Of a DNA stretch of 64,000 bases, positions 1 to 26,957 are shown in pieces. Numbering within the stretch: position 1 is the stretch's first letter; each line of letters starts with the position of its first letter. Below the pieces are notes generated by a model, which worked only from the letters and a program-made list of their open reading frames with translations, was not told the DNA's origin and searched no databases. Both the position numbers and the translations under genes were made by a program. Source of the stretch: Ianthella basta (Eukaryota > Porifera > Demospongiae > Verongiida > Ianthellidae); the NCBI GenBank assembly GCA_964019415.1, contig OZ025875.1, positions 2,979,911 through 3,043,910 of the forward strand, read 5' to 3'.

Positions 1-1916
1 GAGCGCTACTGAAGAATTGAACTACTAATGCTTCTCTATGCTCTCCAACTATACCCGGTTACGCGCGAGACTAGCGAACGGAATGGTTGATTAGAACCGT
101 TACACGCCTGCATGTTTACACTACAGTAAGAACCGTTCCAGAACCGTTCCACCGTGTAGTGCACGTGTAAACGGGCTGTGACTCTCACAGCAGTTAGAGC
201 AATGCCTTCTCTAAGAAAGTTTCAACGCAGACCACTATATACCCACTGTATACGATACCAATAAGCCGAGTGCCTTTAGACAATAATTAAGTCTATTAAC
301 CTTTGGTTAAACCTCATTTAACCAAAGGATAAACAAGGTTAATGTCCAGAACAACAAGCCCTCAAGCTCCTGCACTCCCCCGGCTGTGGTGCCAACAAGT
401 TAGCGCAATCCTGGTGCCCTCCAGCAATAACGTTTTTGAATCCGATAGGCCATTATATAACTCACGGTCCTAAGGCAATAGCGATGGTTCACTCGCTTGG
501 AAACAGCTACTGAAGCAACTCCCACCCACCTACCACTCACTCCGTTACATTTGTCAGTCTAGATAGCTATCACAAACACACCAATCACTCATCCAAGTTG
601 AGTTATGCTATTCTATTTACCTTAGCATAATGTCACTAACACTGCCATGCTCATTATCGTTAGAGGTACATTCCTATGAGTTGCATGCTGCCGTAGATAG
701 TAGTGCATCATGTTTCTTATCTTCCTTGTTCAGTTTCTCGTTTGTCACAGGTGATTAATTTTGTTTCTATGCAGTATTGCGGACAGTATGCTGCTCCCTT
801 AATTGGCATGCATGGTGTCTATTCCTTACTGGCTACTTGCCTTGGGTTCCCAACTCTTGCTCTCCCAGCCAAGTTCTGTGGGGTCATCTCCATCATTTTT
901 ATTGATGTGATCAGGTCAAAAATGGGTTGCAGCATGTGGTTTACTACCAAATTTTAAAAGCACATTTGCATGGGAAATCCAGGATATTTGGAGAGTAGAT
1001 TCTACATAACTTAGTCACAAGCATGGTTGCTTGGTAACCATGTCTAAATTTGAATAGGCTTGGCGGCTCGGCGACCATGTGGTATACCAATATGTACTCC
1101 ACTTTGATTGCAAAAGTGACTTTCAATTCCTAGCAATGTACTACGTCAGGCTTTGAATGGTCCCATATATGAAACTGTACCACAATATCATTAGGTGGGT
1201 TTGTTGAGTGGTACTCACAACCAAATTAAACATGCAATTATTGCTGCATACCCTGGCCTTCCGCCAACTCATTGTAAATTTATACACATGGGTTAAAGGT
1301 ATCCCTTGCTATAAAGTTTGGCTGGGAGATGCAGCAAAGGTACAGTTGTAGTTAGCTGCATACATGCATGCATCAGCTGTTACCATATGTTCCCTATATG
1401 GGTTTGCGTGTAGGACATTAATCTTGACAGAATTTAATTCAGCGAATTTTGTAAGTACAAAATCTAGATCAAAATCTAGATCTAAATCAAATTTTATATA
1501 GGAAACATGGCTAGGTAACCTGTCGATTTCGTACTAGTTCTCAATTCATCCTTCATTCAGCAGATCAGCCACAATGGTGATGTACAGTTCTTTGGCCTCG
1601 TTGTACACATACGCTTCCTCCTGAGCCGAACATTCTAGCAAGAATATCAGCATTTGGAACTTTCTTCGCTGGCAGTATGGTCTGCATGTACGCAAAATGA
1701 TCTACACCAGTAGGCCGGCATGTACGGGCATACTACGGGTCGGGTACGTACAGCTAAGTATGCGTACTACGTACAGGTAAGGGTATGAGACTGGAATAAC
1801 TAAACATAACTACTTTAGTGCATGGCCATACAATTTGTGTCGTTTTGTTTAGATGGCCTGGCTGAATTCTCTGTACCCAATACTTCACTAAAGTAATGTA
1901 AAGCAATGATATTGAG
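1..1916. other. Intergenic sequence, no convincing gene
   Basis: No coding exon is recognisable. Seen here: a region (about 80-180) with repeated GAACCGTTCC words that looks like the end of a short DNA element; a perfect 12-bp hairpin at 300-328; and a stretch at about 1488-1525 that is about 80 percent similar to part of the pogo-like element at 31498-31536, so probably a fragment of the same repeat family. Confidence 0.5.
300..328. repeat. Perfect 12-bp hairpin
   Basis: CCTTTGGTTAAA (300-311) is followed by a 5-nt loop (CCTCA) and its exact reverse complement (317-328). No element boundary was identified around it. Confidence 0.7.
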
Positions 1917-2430
1917 TTAGATATGTCCCTCTACAATTTGGAGGTCAATGTTGTCCTGCCCCTGAGGTCGTGGCTTGTACGAGGATCTACATCCTCTGAT
2001 GCACAAAATGGCAGTCCTCCGAAGTGCAAAGCTCAGTTTGCATCTGACCCATCGAATGGTTTTGCTGTAGGGCGAGTCATGCTTGTCAGCTAGCATGGAA
2101 GCTAGACAGCTGTAGAAGGTTGTGGCAAGTGGGCCCATACCACCTGTGGCAGGTCGACATGACGAGGGGTGCAAGGGAGGATCATTCTACCTCCAGTATC
2201 CTTTCATCGTAGTGTCTCTTCTTCTGCAATTCGTGCCTGCGGTAGGTGATTTCATTGGGCCTTTGGGTTGAAAACCCTGACATCGAAGAATGTCCTTTCA
2301 AATCGGCCACCCCAGACACCACAAGCTGCAATATCCAGCCGAGCACCAGGATCTGTGTTGGCGGTCTTATGTGCCATTGTTTCCCCTGTTAGTGATCGTA
2401 AGGGTAAGGGTACTTATGGGTGTACTACAG
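1917..2430 (-). pseudogene. Retrotransposon polyprotein C-terminal fragment, frameshifted
   Basis: Read on the minus strand, three overlapping frames line up with the C-terminal end of a retroelement protein common in cnidarian and sponge genomes, by my recollection. The pieces in order are ARLDIAACGVWGGRFERTFF and DVRVFNPKAQ (near 2350-2270), then YRRHELQKKRHYDERILEVE (near 2250-2190), then GGMGPLATTFYSCLASMLAD and RWVRCKLSFALRRTAILCIR (2160-1970). The frame changes at least twice and there is an in-frame TGA after ILEVE, so this is a dead copy. No RT core or 3' tail was found. I am confident it is a retroelement relic and less sure of the clade. Confidence 0.7.
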
Positions 2431-2507
2431 ATACGAGCAAAAGATTTAGCACCTACAGGCGTCCTAATCTGCTAATACGGGTGTAATCATGGGCCGATGA
2501 TCGACGG

Positions 2508-3113
2508 CCCGGTGTCACGGTTTATTCCATCCCCCCAGTTTTGTATCCCCCCGGGTAAAATAAACTAGGATACTTTATCCCCCGACTTCGAATTTCTGAG
2601 TATTTCTTAACTCTTTTTGGTGTGTTTCACCTCGAAGGGTTGTTCTGACATCCATCAACCCTGCTTTGACAAACAGTTGCTAAGTTTCGGACCTTTTCAT
2701 GCTCCTCACATGCTCAGGCTGTAGCGTCGATGTACCTGCACATCGATGTCCACCAGTTTGCGAAACTGCACGCCGTACTGCTACTCAAGCACTTCTGCTC
2801 GTTGTAGTAGTGCCCTCTTGACATTCTTCGAGAACCCATAGGACTACACAAGCATCCCAGCCATGGTAGAAGGACAAAAACCTCACCGCGGTCGTCAGTC
2901 AACAACATTGATGTGGTCTTCTGCAAGGACTGCAAAGGAAGTGCAGGGTTCGCAGATATCGTCACCTAACAGTCTCCTCTGGTAGTGGTAAGCCTCATCC
3001 TGCAGCAGGGTGCATTTTACTAGCTTCTAACAGCATTTCTGTGTCGTTTAACCAACCTTCGGTTACCCGGGGGGATACTTTATACGGGGGGTAAAATAAA
3101 CTGTGACACCGGG
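2508..3113. mobile_element. Non-autonomous DNA transposon with about 50-bp terminal inverted repeats
   Basis: The left end begins CCCGGTGTCACGGTTTATT and continues to TATCCCCCCGGGTAA. The right end, reverse complemented, begins CCCGGTGTCACAGTTTATT and also reaches TATCCCCCCGGGTAA, so about 50 bp match with few differences. The element is 606 bp. The 8 bp outside each end (atcgacgg, atcgctgt) share only their first four bases, so no target duplication is clear. The interior has no intact open frame; minus-strand frames contain protein-like shreds that I could not assign. Superfamily unknown. Confidence 0.75.
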
Positions 3114-3444
3114 ATCGCTGTGAGGGAGCGTGCACGCAACGGTCGCGGGTACACTGGGCAACTGCACTGAGCACTAAGGCAATCACAAACTATGTACGCA
3201 TTTATATAGGATACCAGACAACATATCAAAGAAAGACAAAGCGGTGTTCACGGCTTGCGCTACACAAAATACATTCATAGTAATATACTAATAAATTGCA
3301 TGACATAGAATCAACACGTACAAAGACAAGTGACAATCACATGACGAGAAGCCACACTCAGCACTGTTACATGGGTGTATCAATAAATATTCACGGGTGT
3401 ACAAACAGGTGTAGTACGCTAAATTTTTTCTACCCTGTACCGCA

Positions 3445-3690
3445 CCATCAGGCTAATTTGTATCCTGGATAGCTATAATATAAACTTAGTTAGCTTGTAG
3501 GATTCCAAGTAAACTCTTATCTTTCCATAATATTATGAATTACTTCAAAGTCTCTTAATCTATCAGAAATGACGTGAACAATTAACAGTGTGGATACTGG
3601 TGTCAGTGTGAACGTCATGCACACTAAAGTAATAGTGTGACTGATCACACCACTGGTGTGAACACTGGGTGGAGTGACGATCGCACCATA
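3445..3690 (+). repeat. Dispersed GTGTGA-rich repeat, copy 1
   Basis: About 245 bp that match 23395-23640 in reverse complement, running from CCATCAGGCT through GAATTACTTCAAAGTCT and CTATCAGAAATGAC to the GTGTGGATACTGGTGTCAGT block. The right part is rich in GTGTGA/TCACAC words able to form hairpins. Two copies in opposite orientation indicate a short interspersed element; no coding potential. Confidence 0.75.
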
Positions 3691-5598
3691 TTTTTAACAG
3701 TGAAGAAGACTGTTCAGATTATCTTGTACAAAGGTCGATTGTACTGCTGTACCTGGTCTATCTAGCCCTTGTCAATGACTGGAGGAGCTCGTGCACGGTA
3801 GCTAGCTTACCATCATACGTATCCCATCTGCAGTAAACTATTAAGTTAACTAATTCGACCCGCAGGTTCTGTGTGCATAACAGGGTTTGCTATCGTGTCC
3901 TTTGAGCAAGCCAAAGCTGTGCTACATATTAGGTTGACATCATACAGCAATCGGTGAATCTGATTGGCCAGGACAGAATCTTGTTCTGGACACAAGTCAA
4001 TGCATGCAATATCAGGCCCTTCCGCAAAGGGGTCTGGTGTGTGAAACTAGTACAAAATTGCTAAAAATTATACCCAAAATTTCTTTTGTACAGGAAAAAT
4101 TCTTTAAATAATAATTAATAGAACTATATGTAAATAGAAAGCAATGACGTTCTGAACAATTAAATGGATAATAAATACATTGTCTTGTCTTGTATTGTAT
4201 TGTATTGTCTTGTCGTTGTCTTTCATTCATGTCACCATGGTACATAGACCATCTTAATTAACATTTCCGAGTGTCACTGATTAGTCAGTGCCCGGTTTGG
4301 GAGTTTCAAAGGAGGCTCTGGATAGAGCCTGCCCACATTGGTATATAAGGAGTGAATGGATCAGTGGTTGTTGGCAGTGACCAGTGACTCTGCTGCTAAA
4401 GGGTCGGCTAAAGATCTGGAGGTTGCCGGTGCTGGTCCAGTTCACGGCCATTTTTCCCTTCCCCCTTCTTTCCTTACCATGTGTAGTTCCGAACATTGTC
4501 TTTCAATAAATATATTCAAAAACAGCCTTGTATCTATAAGTTTGCTAAATTACATTCTGGCAATTAATTACTAATCACAAGCACTCGTTCAAATTCATGT
4601 CAAAAGTCACATTCAGTCAATCAAGCCAGATTCTAGCTGGCCTGTGGTTCCCATCACTGAGGTGCAATTGGCGCAATTGGTTCCTGCCTCCCTTCCCCGT
4701 GGTCTGCGTCGATCATCCAGTGGTCCAGTTCTTTGAGGAGTGCCTTGGTGCATGGGCCAAACACTTTGGTTGTCTCCTCCACAACTGGGGGAAGAGGTGA
4801 GGGGTGCTGCAGAGTAGGATGGAGCAAAAGTGTCCTGGCAGGTTTAATAATAATACACAAAAGCTAAATAATTATGGCTATAATTTGAGTATTCTCAGCA
4901 GACTTGGACTTGATCAGAAATGCTACTTGGGTGGGACTCCAGAGGCATGCCTGCCTTGTCCTTCACTGAGCTCATCTCAAGGCGGAATGGTAAGGGTGTG
5001 CCCCTGTTTGGAGGGTACTAGGAGAGTTAATGACTCAGATTGATGACTACTTTGTGTGTGTGAGCTGCTGAAAATGCTGTAAGTTTTAACCACAATGCAT
5101 CAAGCACAGAATGTGTTGTTGATACATTTGCCCTTGCATGGGCTGTATACCATATTAATTTGGCTTTCCACATACTTAGAAACCTCCAAAACTATCTAAA
5201 TGCAAATTGTTTTCAGAAATTAATTGTCAATTTGAAATGATCGTGCAGTATGTGATGGAGTGCTTCAATATTTCAATAATGCTATTTGCCTTGATAAATG
5301 TAGCACTGCACTTTGTATAATACACATCACTAATACTTAATTGGAAGGTGCCATGCAATTAAGTTGTGCAAGTCATAATGTATGCACTAGTTTGTGCAAT
5401 TTAATGCATACAGGAAGTGCTGAGCATTTCCACTAGAAAGAAGACTTTCAGTGATTATAAATTTCAACTGGAAGTTACATTAAATATATTATTAGCTTCC
5501 CCCTTTGTGTATGTACCTAGGTTATCATGCAAAATATGCAATAACTGTTGTATAGTTCGTTTAAAGCGCCTGTCATGTCTATATCTCTCTCCATGCAG
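3691..5598. other. Upstream flank of gene A; no convincing gene
   Basis: Holds a TTGTC/TTGTA-rich simple stretch (about 4180-4215) and an isolated TATA-like word (tatataagga, about 4341) with an AATAAA at about 4505. These could be a short transcript or a solo-LTR-like fragment, but no terminal TG/CA pair with a target duplication was found. From about 5330 the sequence is intron-like and matches the DNA upstream of the B exon at 37004, so the missing 5' exons of gene A should lie upstream or are lost. Confidence 0.4.
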
Positions 5599-18505
<12,907 letters not shown>

Positions 18506-18624
18506 CACCATTCCATATTTTATCTGCACCTATACTGTATATTTTCAGTGTGACACAGAATTATATGCTAATCAACACCATGCAATACATATCTTGGCTG
18601 TATTGATATGACACATGCATGCAA

Positions 18625-18630
18625 AATAAA
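18625..18630 (+). promoter_or_regulatory. Candidate poly(A) signal of gene A
   Basis: Canonical AATAAA 120 bp after the stop codon of gene A. Confidence 0.5.
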
Positions 18631-19241
18631 TGCAATCGTAGTAGGACTATTAGTACAGTACAGTGATTGCTGAAATACAGGATTTAAGTACTGTGTAAGC
18701 TCCCATTTTTGCAGGATTTTATTTTCACACATTTTGTAAGGCTGACAGCATTCGCGAAAAATATTTTCTCATGAATATTTCATACTTTACAGTTCCAGTA
18801 TTTATAGACATTGCAAATACTACCACTATAAATAACCTGGTGACCATTTGCTAAAATAAAATCATGAACAACTTTTCCAAGCGGCAATTTGTGAAACTTT
18901 CGTCCCACAAAAAATAGCACTTGCACGGTACATTCTTATACTTTGTATAATTGTCTTTGGCCAAGGACTGATTCTTTGAATGTGTGAATGTTATATAAAT
19001 AATTATAATATGACCATACAAATATTGTATTAATGGACTTTCACAATATACCTGGTTCCCTTTCCATTGCTATGCGGTTGAGACCTCCACCAACTGAGAG
19101 ACTGTCAATTATAAACTATCATTGACTGACTGGTAATAAGCACAAGTAAATAATGTATATACACACACTACACAGATTCAAAATTAACACACGCCATTGT
19201 CACAGAAGCATATGGTGTGTGTACAATTTTACAGTACATTA

Positions 19242-19486
19242 TATTATTGCTTAGAGAGCGAACTGATCTTGAGCAGATACGTAGCAGAATCAGTGACAAC
19301 TTGATTTGCAGGATGTTTTGGCCTCGTAGGCCTTTGTCAACTGTGTACAAAATGCAAAACAAAGGTCCACAATGCTGAAACATCCTCAAATCAAGTTATT
19401 GGTTCTGCTGCACATTTGTTCAAGATCAGTTCACTCCCTTATCGAATAATGCAGCAATGAGCCTCCATGATATTATTATTGCTTAG
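19242..19486. mobile_element. Foldback (MITE-like) element flanked by 13-bp direct repeats
   Basis: The left arm (from about 19258, GAACTGATCTTGAGCAGATA...) and right arm (to about 19433) are inverted copies, about 60-85 bp each, roughly 80 percent identical. Outside lies the same 13-bp word TATTATTGCTTAG in direct orientation (19242-19254, 19474-19486), as expected of a target duplication or duplicated end. The whole structure recurs at 60987-61231. Confidence 0.7.
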
Positions 19487-20054
19487 TACCACTTGCACTC
19501 CCTAATTTGTATTCCTGGGGAAATATGTATGTCCCTAGCTTAATGTATGTACTGGCTGCTTATGGAGTGCAAACTATATGTATGCAATGGTCCAATACAT
19601 AACTGGCTTGAAGGCAAACAATGTCCATATTAACAAAACATAATTGTTATAACTGAACCCCACTTGAAGGCGCTGCACTTGATGTCCATCTAGCAACAAA
19701 CGTATTATGCTCACTAAGTACATGCATGTGGGCCAGTTTCACTTGACATGAGTGCAACATGATATGGCTTATGTACTATGAACATAATATTATGCTAAAA
19801 GAGTGAGGGAATTAAGTACACACGCACCACACACAAATGAAAGCAACATGTTACACAATGATTGCACTAGATGAACTGACAGTGAATGATTTGAAAAAAG
19901 CATTTAAATACTGACCAGATTATGCAACACATCTTACAACAGCTGTATTATACGTTAATTTGGATGTCTACTGATTATTGCAAAGAATTAGAGGACTGAA
20001 GAAGCTAATTAGAAAGTGCTCCAGTCAAAACATGCAATGACAGTGAACAGTGGA

Positions 20055-22969
20055 CTACAGTGGAATGACATCAGGTCCTTCAAACTGCTTGTTTTCCACA
20101 ATGTAGCATGCTCCTTGAGTACCAGATAGACCCTGGTCTGACTCTGAAGAGAATGCACTGATGCTCACTGCAATGGGCAAAGATTTGTCTTGTGATCCTT
20201 GAGTAACATACACCTTGTTGTAGAACCAGCCATCTTCATCCATCCCATCAGTAGGTTCCTCTGATACAGAGAACACTGACTCAGCAAAGCTAGTGCTCTG
20301 GCCAGATCTTCCACCCCTGGCCACTTCACCTGTTTCTTCTTTTGCCCATTCTGTTGGAGGATCAGATGTGCCAGGTGAGAAAACATCACTGTAGGACCAC
20401 TCCTCTGGTTTCATTCTCTCAACCAACTCTAAATTGACAGGCTGCAAATTAGCATGACTTCGATCAGACCTCATACTTGTTGTGCTCCTACCAGTCTTCA
20501 GGATGCCTTTCCAGGATGTAAGAGTAGATGAAAGAGTCTTTAAACGATTCCTGCTCTGGGTGTTGGTGGAGGAGAATGAAACCCCTCTCTTCTTCTTGCT
20601 CTGGCAGCAAAGCCATCTCTTCCAAAGTTTACGAGCTTCTTGAGATCTTAGAACATAGAGTACAAAAAGATATACGCCTAGGAAGGCAGTAGTCAGGGTG
20701 AAGACCCACTCAGCAGGGTAGCGCACTGCATCAGGAAGATCACTGGTGGCTAGCAGACCAATAGCCCAGCCCATTCCAAAGAGAAGGGACAGTCCCAGGG
20801 CCATCATAAAGTTCTCCTTCAGTTTGCGAAGGTTCCCACTACTGCTTGTCTCCTTCTTAACGTTGGGCCTACACAGCAGACTGGCAAAAATAAGGATGAA
20901 TAATACCCAGTTCATAATGTAGATGACACCAAATGGTATGAGCAGACCAATATAGAAGGAGTATCCATATACACGGCAGCTGTAATTGGTAAAAAAGAGA
21001 AAGTAGGGTTAGTAACTGCATTCTGCATTCCGTACAATAACAATTTGTTACAAAAATCTTACTAAAGAGGATGGATGTAGTTCTGATACTGAGGGACCAG
21101 AGAGAATGTAACAATGAATGCTGGGACCACTGCACAAGCAATGAAAGAAATTGAATTCAAACTCTAATTAAGCATGCATACAGTTAGTAAGTTTGATATA
21201 TATCCATTTGTGCACCAACCTACCCCAGCATAAGGCCATGGCAATGACAGCATAGCTGGTGATGTCTGGTTTGAACACAATCACCAATTTCCTGTGTAAC
21301 TGAATGGCTTCTGCTGCCATCCAGAAGAACACAGCCAGGAAGAAGTAGTGCATGAGAGCAGAGACCACTCCACAGAGCACAGGTACACCAGTTGAGACAG
21401 TGCTGATGATGAAGGTGACATACAGCCCCAACAGAACAAAGCAGAGGTTGAGCAGCAGCTTTGCATGGACGGTCTTTCTCATGTCCCTGAAAAGATAAGC
21501 AAGAATTATCACACACAATACATGTTGTATGGCTACACCCCTGCACTGCTGTATTATGTAAATTTACATAGTAACTGACATCAAACTGAGGAATTTGAAT
21601 TATTCGCACTGTCTAGCCATGTACAACACAATAGGCTTGACTAATATAATATAAATAAAATGTGTTGTAGAGTATACCCTGTGCTTGCAATTGTTGCCTC
21701 CTTCATTGGGATGTTGAGTCTTTAATAATAATTTCACTGAATTGTCAGCTGTCTTTTGTGTTTGTATGGTGAGGTGTCACATACAGCACACAATTGATTG
21801 GATACCAGTTCAGTCAGAGCATATTGATGCATGCCAGTGCAATACTGTATGTACAGTATCTATAATTATACCACACATGCACACATATACACTATTTAAT
21901 AGTATGTTAGACAGATAAGGTCTTGAGGTTTGAACTGGCTTGTACAAGTCTTGATGGTCTGGAAGCATTTGATGTGTTCACACTTAATAGGCACTTCACA
22001 GGCAGGAAAGCATCTAATTTCCACCAATTAGCCACAGTTGAGAGTGTGTGTAATGTTTGTAACATCATGAATTACTCATGCCATGTCATGGTTAAGCAAT
22101 AACTTCAAGCATGCTAAAATACATAGTACACACACATATTATGCAATGCTTTTGCCAGATTAATACGTGCTCACTTTTCTCCAAGATATGTGATAATGGT
22201 GATGATGAGACAGATGGTGGAGAGTACAGTGCCAATGTAGGACACCCAAGTGAGGGCAAGGGCTTCTGGAGGAGGGTCACTTGTCTGGGGTGGGGGATTT
22301 GGTTTGATATCCTGTGGAAGGGAAAGTGCTCATTAAAGGAATGACATTGGATTCACGATCATTTAATGGTTGCATGACAAAAGGTGATTCTGCTTTCTAC
22401 AGATGGACTGTGAAAGTATAGTATACGGCCACTATAATGCACAGTAGACTATAGACCCATCCCTTGTAAGCCAGTCCTCACCAAGAGAATAGCAAAGTGA
22501 GTGAGATGGTCACAGCCACATTGCACTTCCTCTGCAGTCTCACTGAGTACTCGGCAGTTGCGACTGTCCCATGCACCAAAGCCGCCTATAAATTATACAT
22601 AATTTATGTATACAGACTGATTCAATGACATGAAAAATTGATTAGCGGCTCAAACCAGTTTTGCATAATGCATAACTATATAATCACATTGCCTGAAAAG
22701 TGTCAGGTAACTAGCTCCTCCTGTACTGATTAGCACTCATGGATCACCAAAAGTAACCAGGGTCAAACTGCAAGACCATACTGTATATATATTGGTTGAA
22801 ATCCTTAACCTCTAAAATTTAATGCAGGCTACATTATAGCAACATGTATGATATGCATATTATTTGTGACATACGTATATATATATATATATATGACAGC
22901 TCCATACTTACTGTCTGCAGTGAAGTTCCAGAACTGGCATACTGGATCACTTCCATTCTCCATGGCAAT
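20055..22969 (-). CDS. Adhesion GPCR gene E: GPS and 7TM core, ectodomain decayed
   Basis: Minus-strand exons in transcription order: 22912-22969 (GPS part 1, CQFWNFTAD), 22482-22585 (GPS part 2, ending CDHLTHFAILL), 22175-22311 (TM1), 21224-21486 (TM2-TM3), 21063-21129 (TM4) and 20055-20979 (TM5-TM7, tail, stop TAG). Splice phases equal those of gene A and no stop interrupts them. The tail differs completely from A/B after TM7 (RSQEARKLWKRWLCCQSKKK...) and ends CYIVENKQFEGPDVIPL. No GAIN exon is found upstream, and the ectodomain exons at 24313-26957 are broken. The gene may be a pseudogene, or a short receptor using a new 5' end. Nearly identical copy G starts at 61792. Confidence 0.8.
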
Positions 22970-23394
22970 CTGCAGATTACATGTCAACCATACTGTTCAC
23001 AATATGCATGATGTAAGCTGTAAGCATGCCAGACTAACAGTAGGTTCTCTGTATTTAAACTATAGCATTCACATTCTGTAATATATGTATGTAACAGACC
23101 AGTTCATGACATCACTTTACAACAGATCTATGCAACAGGTATGACATGATAATGAACCGTGCTTGGGGCTGTTATGGGTGAATAACATAATTATGTACTT
23201 TTGACTATAATTATATAGCCTTTACTACCAGATTACACAACCACAATGTCTATTTCTATATAATCTGCTTTGTACTTGTTTATGAGTGAAACGCATGTTT
23301 GGTATACTGCAACTCGTCAGTTTCTACGCATCCACACAGTTACACCTATTCTTTGTGATATAAACTGTGCATTTACAGTACTACACTGTTACAG

Positions 23395-23640
23395 TACAAA
23401 TGTGGTGTGACCATCACACCAGTCAGTGCTCACACCAAAGGTGTGATCAGTCACACCATTACTTTAGTGTGACGTTCACACTGACACCAGTATCCACACT
23501 TTCATGTCATTTCTGATAGATTAAAAGACTTTGAAGTAATTCATAACCAAAATTAGAGATGACAAGAATTTATTTGGAATCTTATACAAGCTATCTAAGT
23601 ACACAGCTACCTAGCACAGCTAAGCCTGATGGTATGCATG
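23395..23640 (-). repeat. Dispersed GTGTGA-rich repeat, copy 2
   Basis: Reverse-complement match to 3445-3690, with the hairpin-forming GTGTGA block at 23395-23505. DNA next to it (AGCCTGATGGTATG..., 23618-23700) also resembles 30068-30150, so a third partial copy probably lies there. Confidence 0.75.
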
Positions 23641-23714
23641 TTGTGTAGAATGGGAGGACCTTCTCAAACTAAGCATGCCATTTGTGCATTTTAATTGTAT
23701 TATTAGGTACTTTG

Positions 23715-24163
23715 TGTTGCAGGGGATGCCGTATTCCACGGTGTAGTTCACTGGGGCACAAGATGCGTAGTGTTTGCAGGGGATGCCATATTCTCCGGTG
23801 AAGTTCACTGAAGCATCAGATGCCCAATATTTGCAAGGGGTGCAGTATTCCCCGGTGAAGCTCACTGGGGCACCAGATGCCCAATGTTTGCAGGGGATGC
23901 AGTATTCCTGGGTGAAGTTCACTAGGGCACCAGATGCCCAATATTTGCAGGGGATGCCATATTCCACAGTGAAGTTCATTTGGGCACCAGATGCCTAATG
24001 TTTGCAGGGGATGCCATATTCCACGGTGACATTCATTGGGGCACCAGATGCCCAATTTATGCAGGGGATGCCATGTTCCCCGGTGAAGTTCATTGGGGCA
24101 CCAGATGCCCAATGTTTGCAGGGGATGCTGTATTCCATGGTGACGTTCATTGGGGCACCAGAT
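23715..24163. repeat. 57-bp minisatellite, eight units
   Basis: The word TTGCAGGGG or a close variant occurs at 23717, 23774, 23831, 23888, 23945, 24002, 24059 and 24116, exactly 57 bp apart each time with no indel. Because 57 is a multiple of three, several frames stay open. One minus-strand frame reads units like VNFTGEYGIPCKHWASGAP with an N-x-T sequon in most units, but one unit has an in-frame TAG. Coding use is not supported. Confidence 0.93.
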
Positions 24164-24312
24164 AATGTATTAACCTCTGTATCCTCAGATGTGGGTTAAC
24201 TATACTGTAAACTACTTATACACTACGAACGGAGAATGTACATGTACAGTACCAGAATAGAGCAGCATACCATAAATACTACATGTGTGCACAAACAGAC
24301 ACACTCACTTAC

Positions 24313-26957
<2,645 letters not shown>

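Larger units (their letters stand above)
18506..20054. other. Intergenic between the A and E 3' ends
   Basis: Receptor genes A and E converge here. An AATAAA at 18625-18630 is a plausible poly(A) signal for A. The interval contains the foldback element at 19242-19486 and no gene. It is duplicated almost unchanged at 60252-61791. Confidence 0.7.
22970..24312. other. Region where the E GAIN/SEA/HRM exons would be expected
   Basis: No exon resembling the A/B exons from the last Ig to GAIN was found on the minus strand. Instead it holds AT-rich sequence, the GTGTGA repeat (23395-23640) and the 57-bp minisatellite (23715-24163). This is consistent with deletion of the proximal ectodomain of gene E. 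Confidence 0.55.

Noticed and set aside
465..486. ACGGTCCTAAGGCAATAGCGA, resembling the conserved large-subunit rRNA segment cut by I-CeuI
   Set aside because: The match is short and imperfect, and neither side continues as rRNA.
4271..4574. TATA-like word and AATAAA suggesting a solo LTR or small gene
   Set aside because: No TG...CA ends with matching flanks, no primer-binding site, and the 72-codon frame has no protein-like features.
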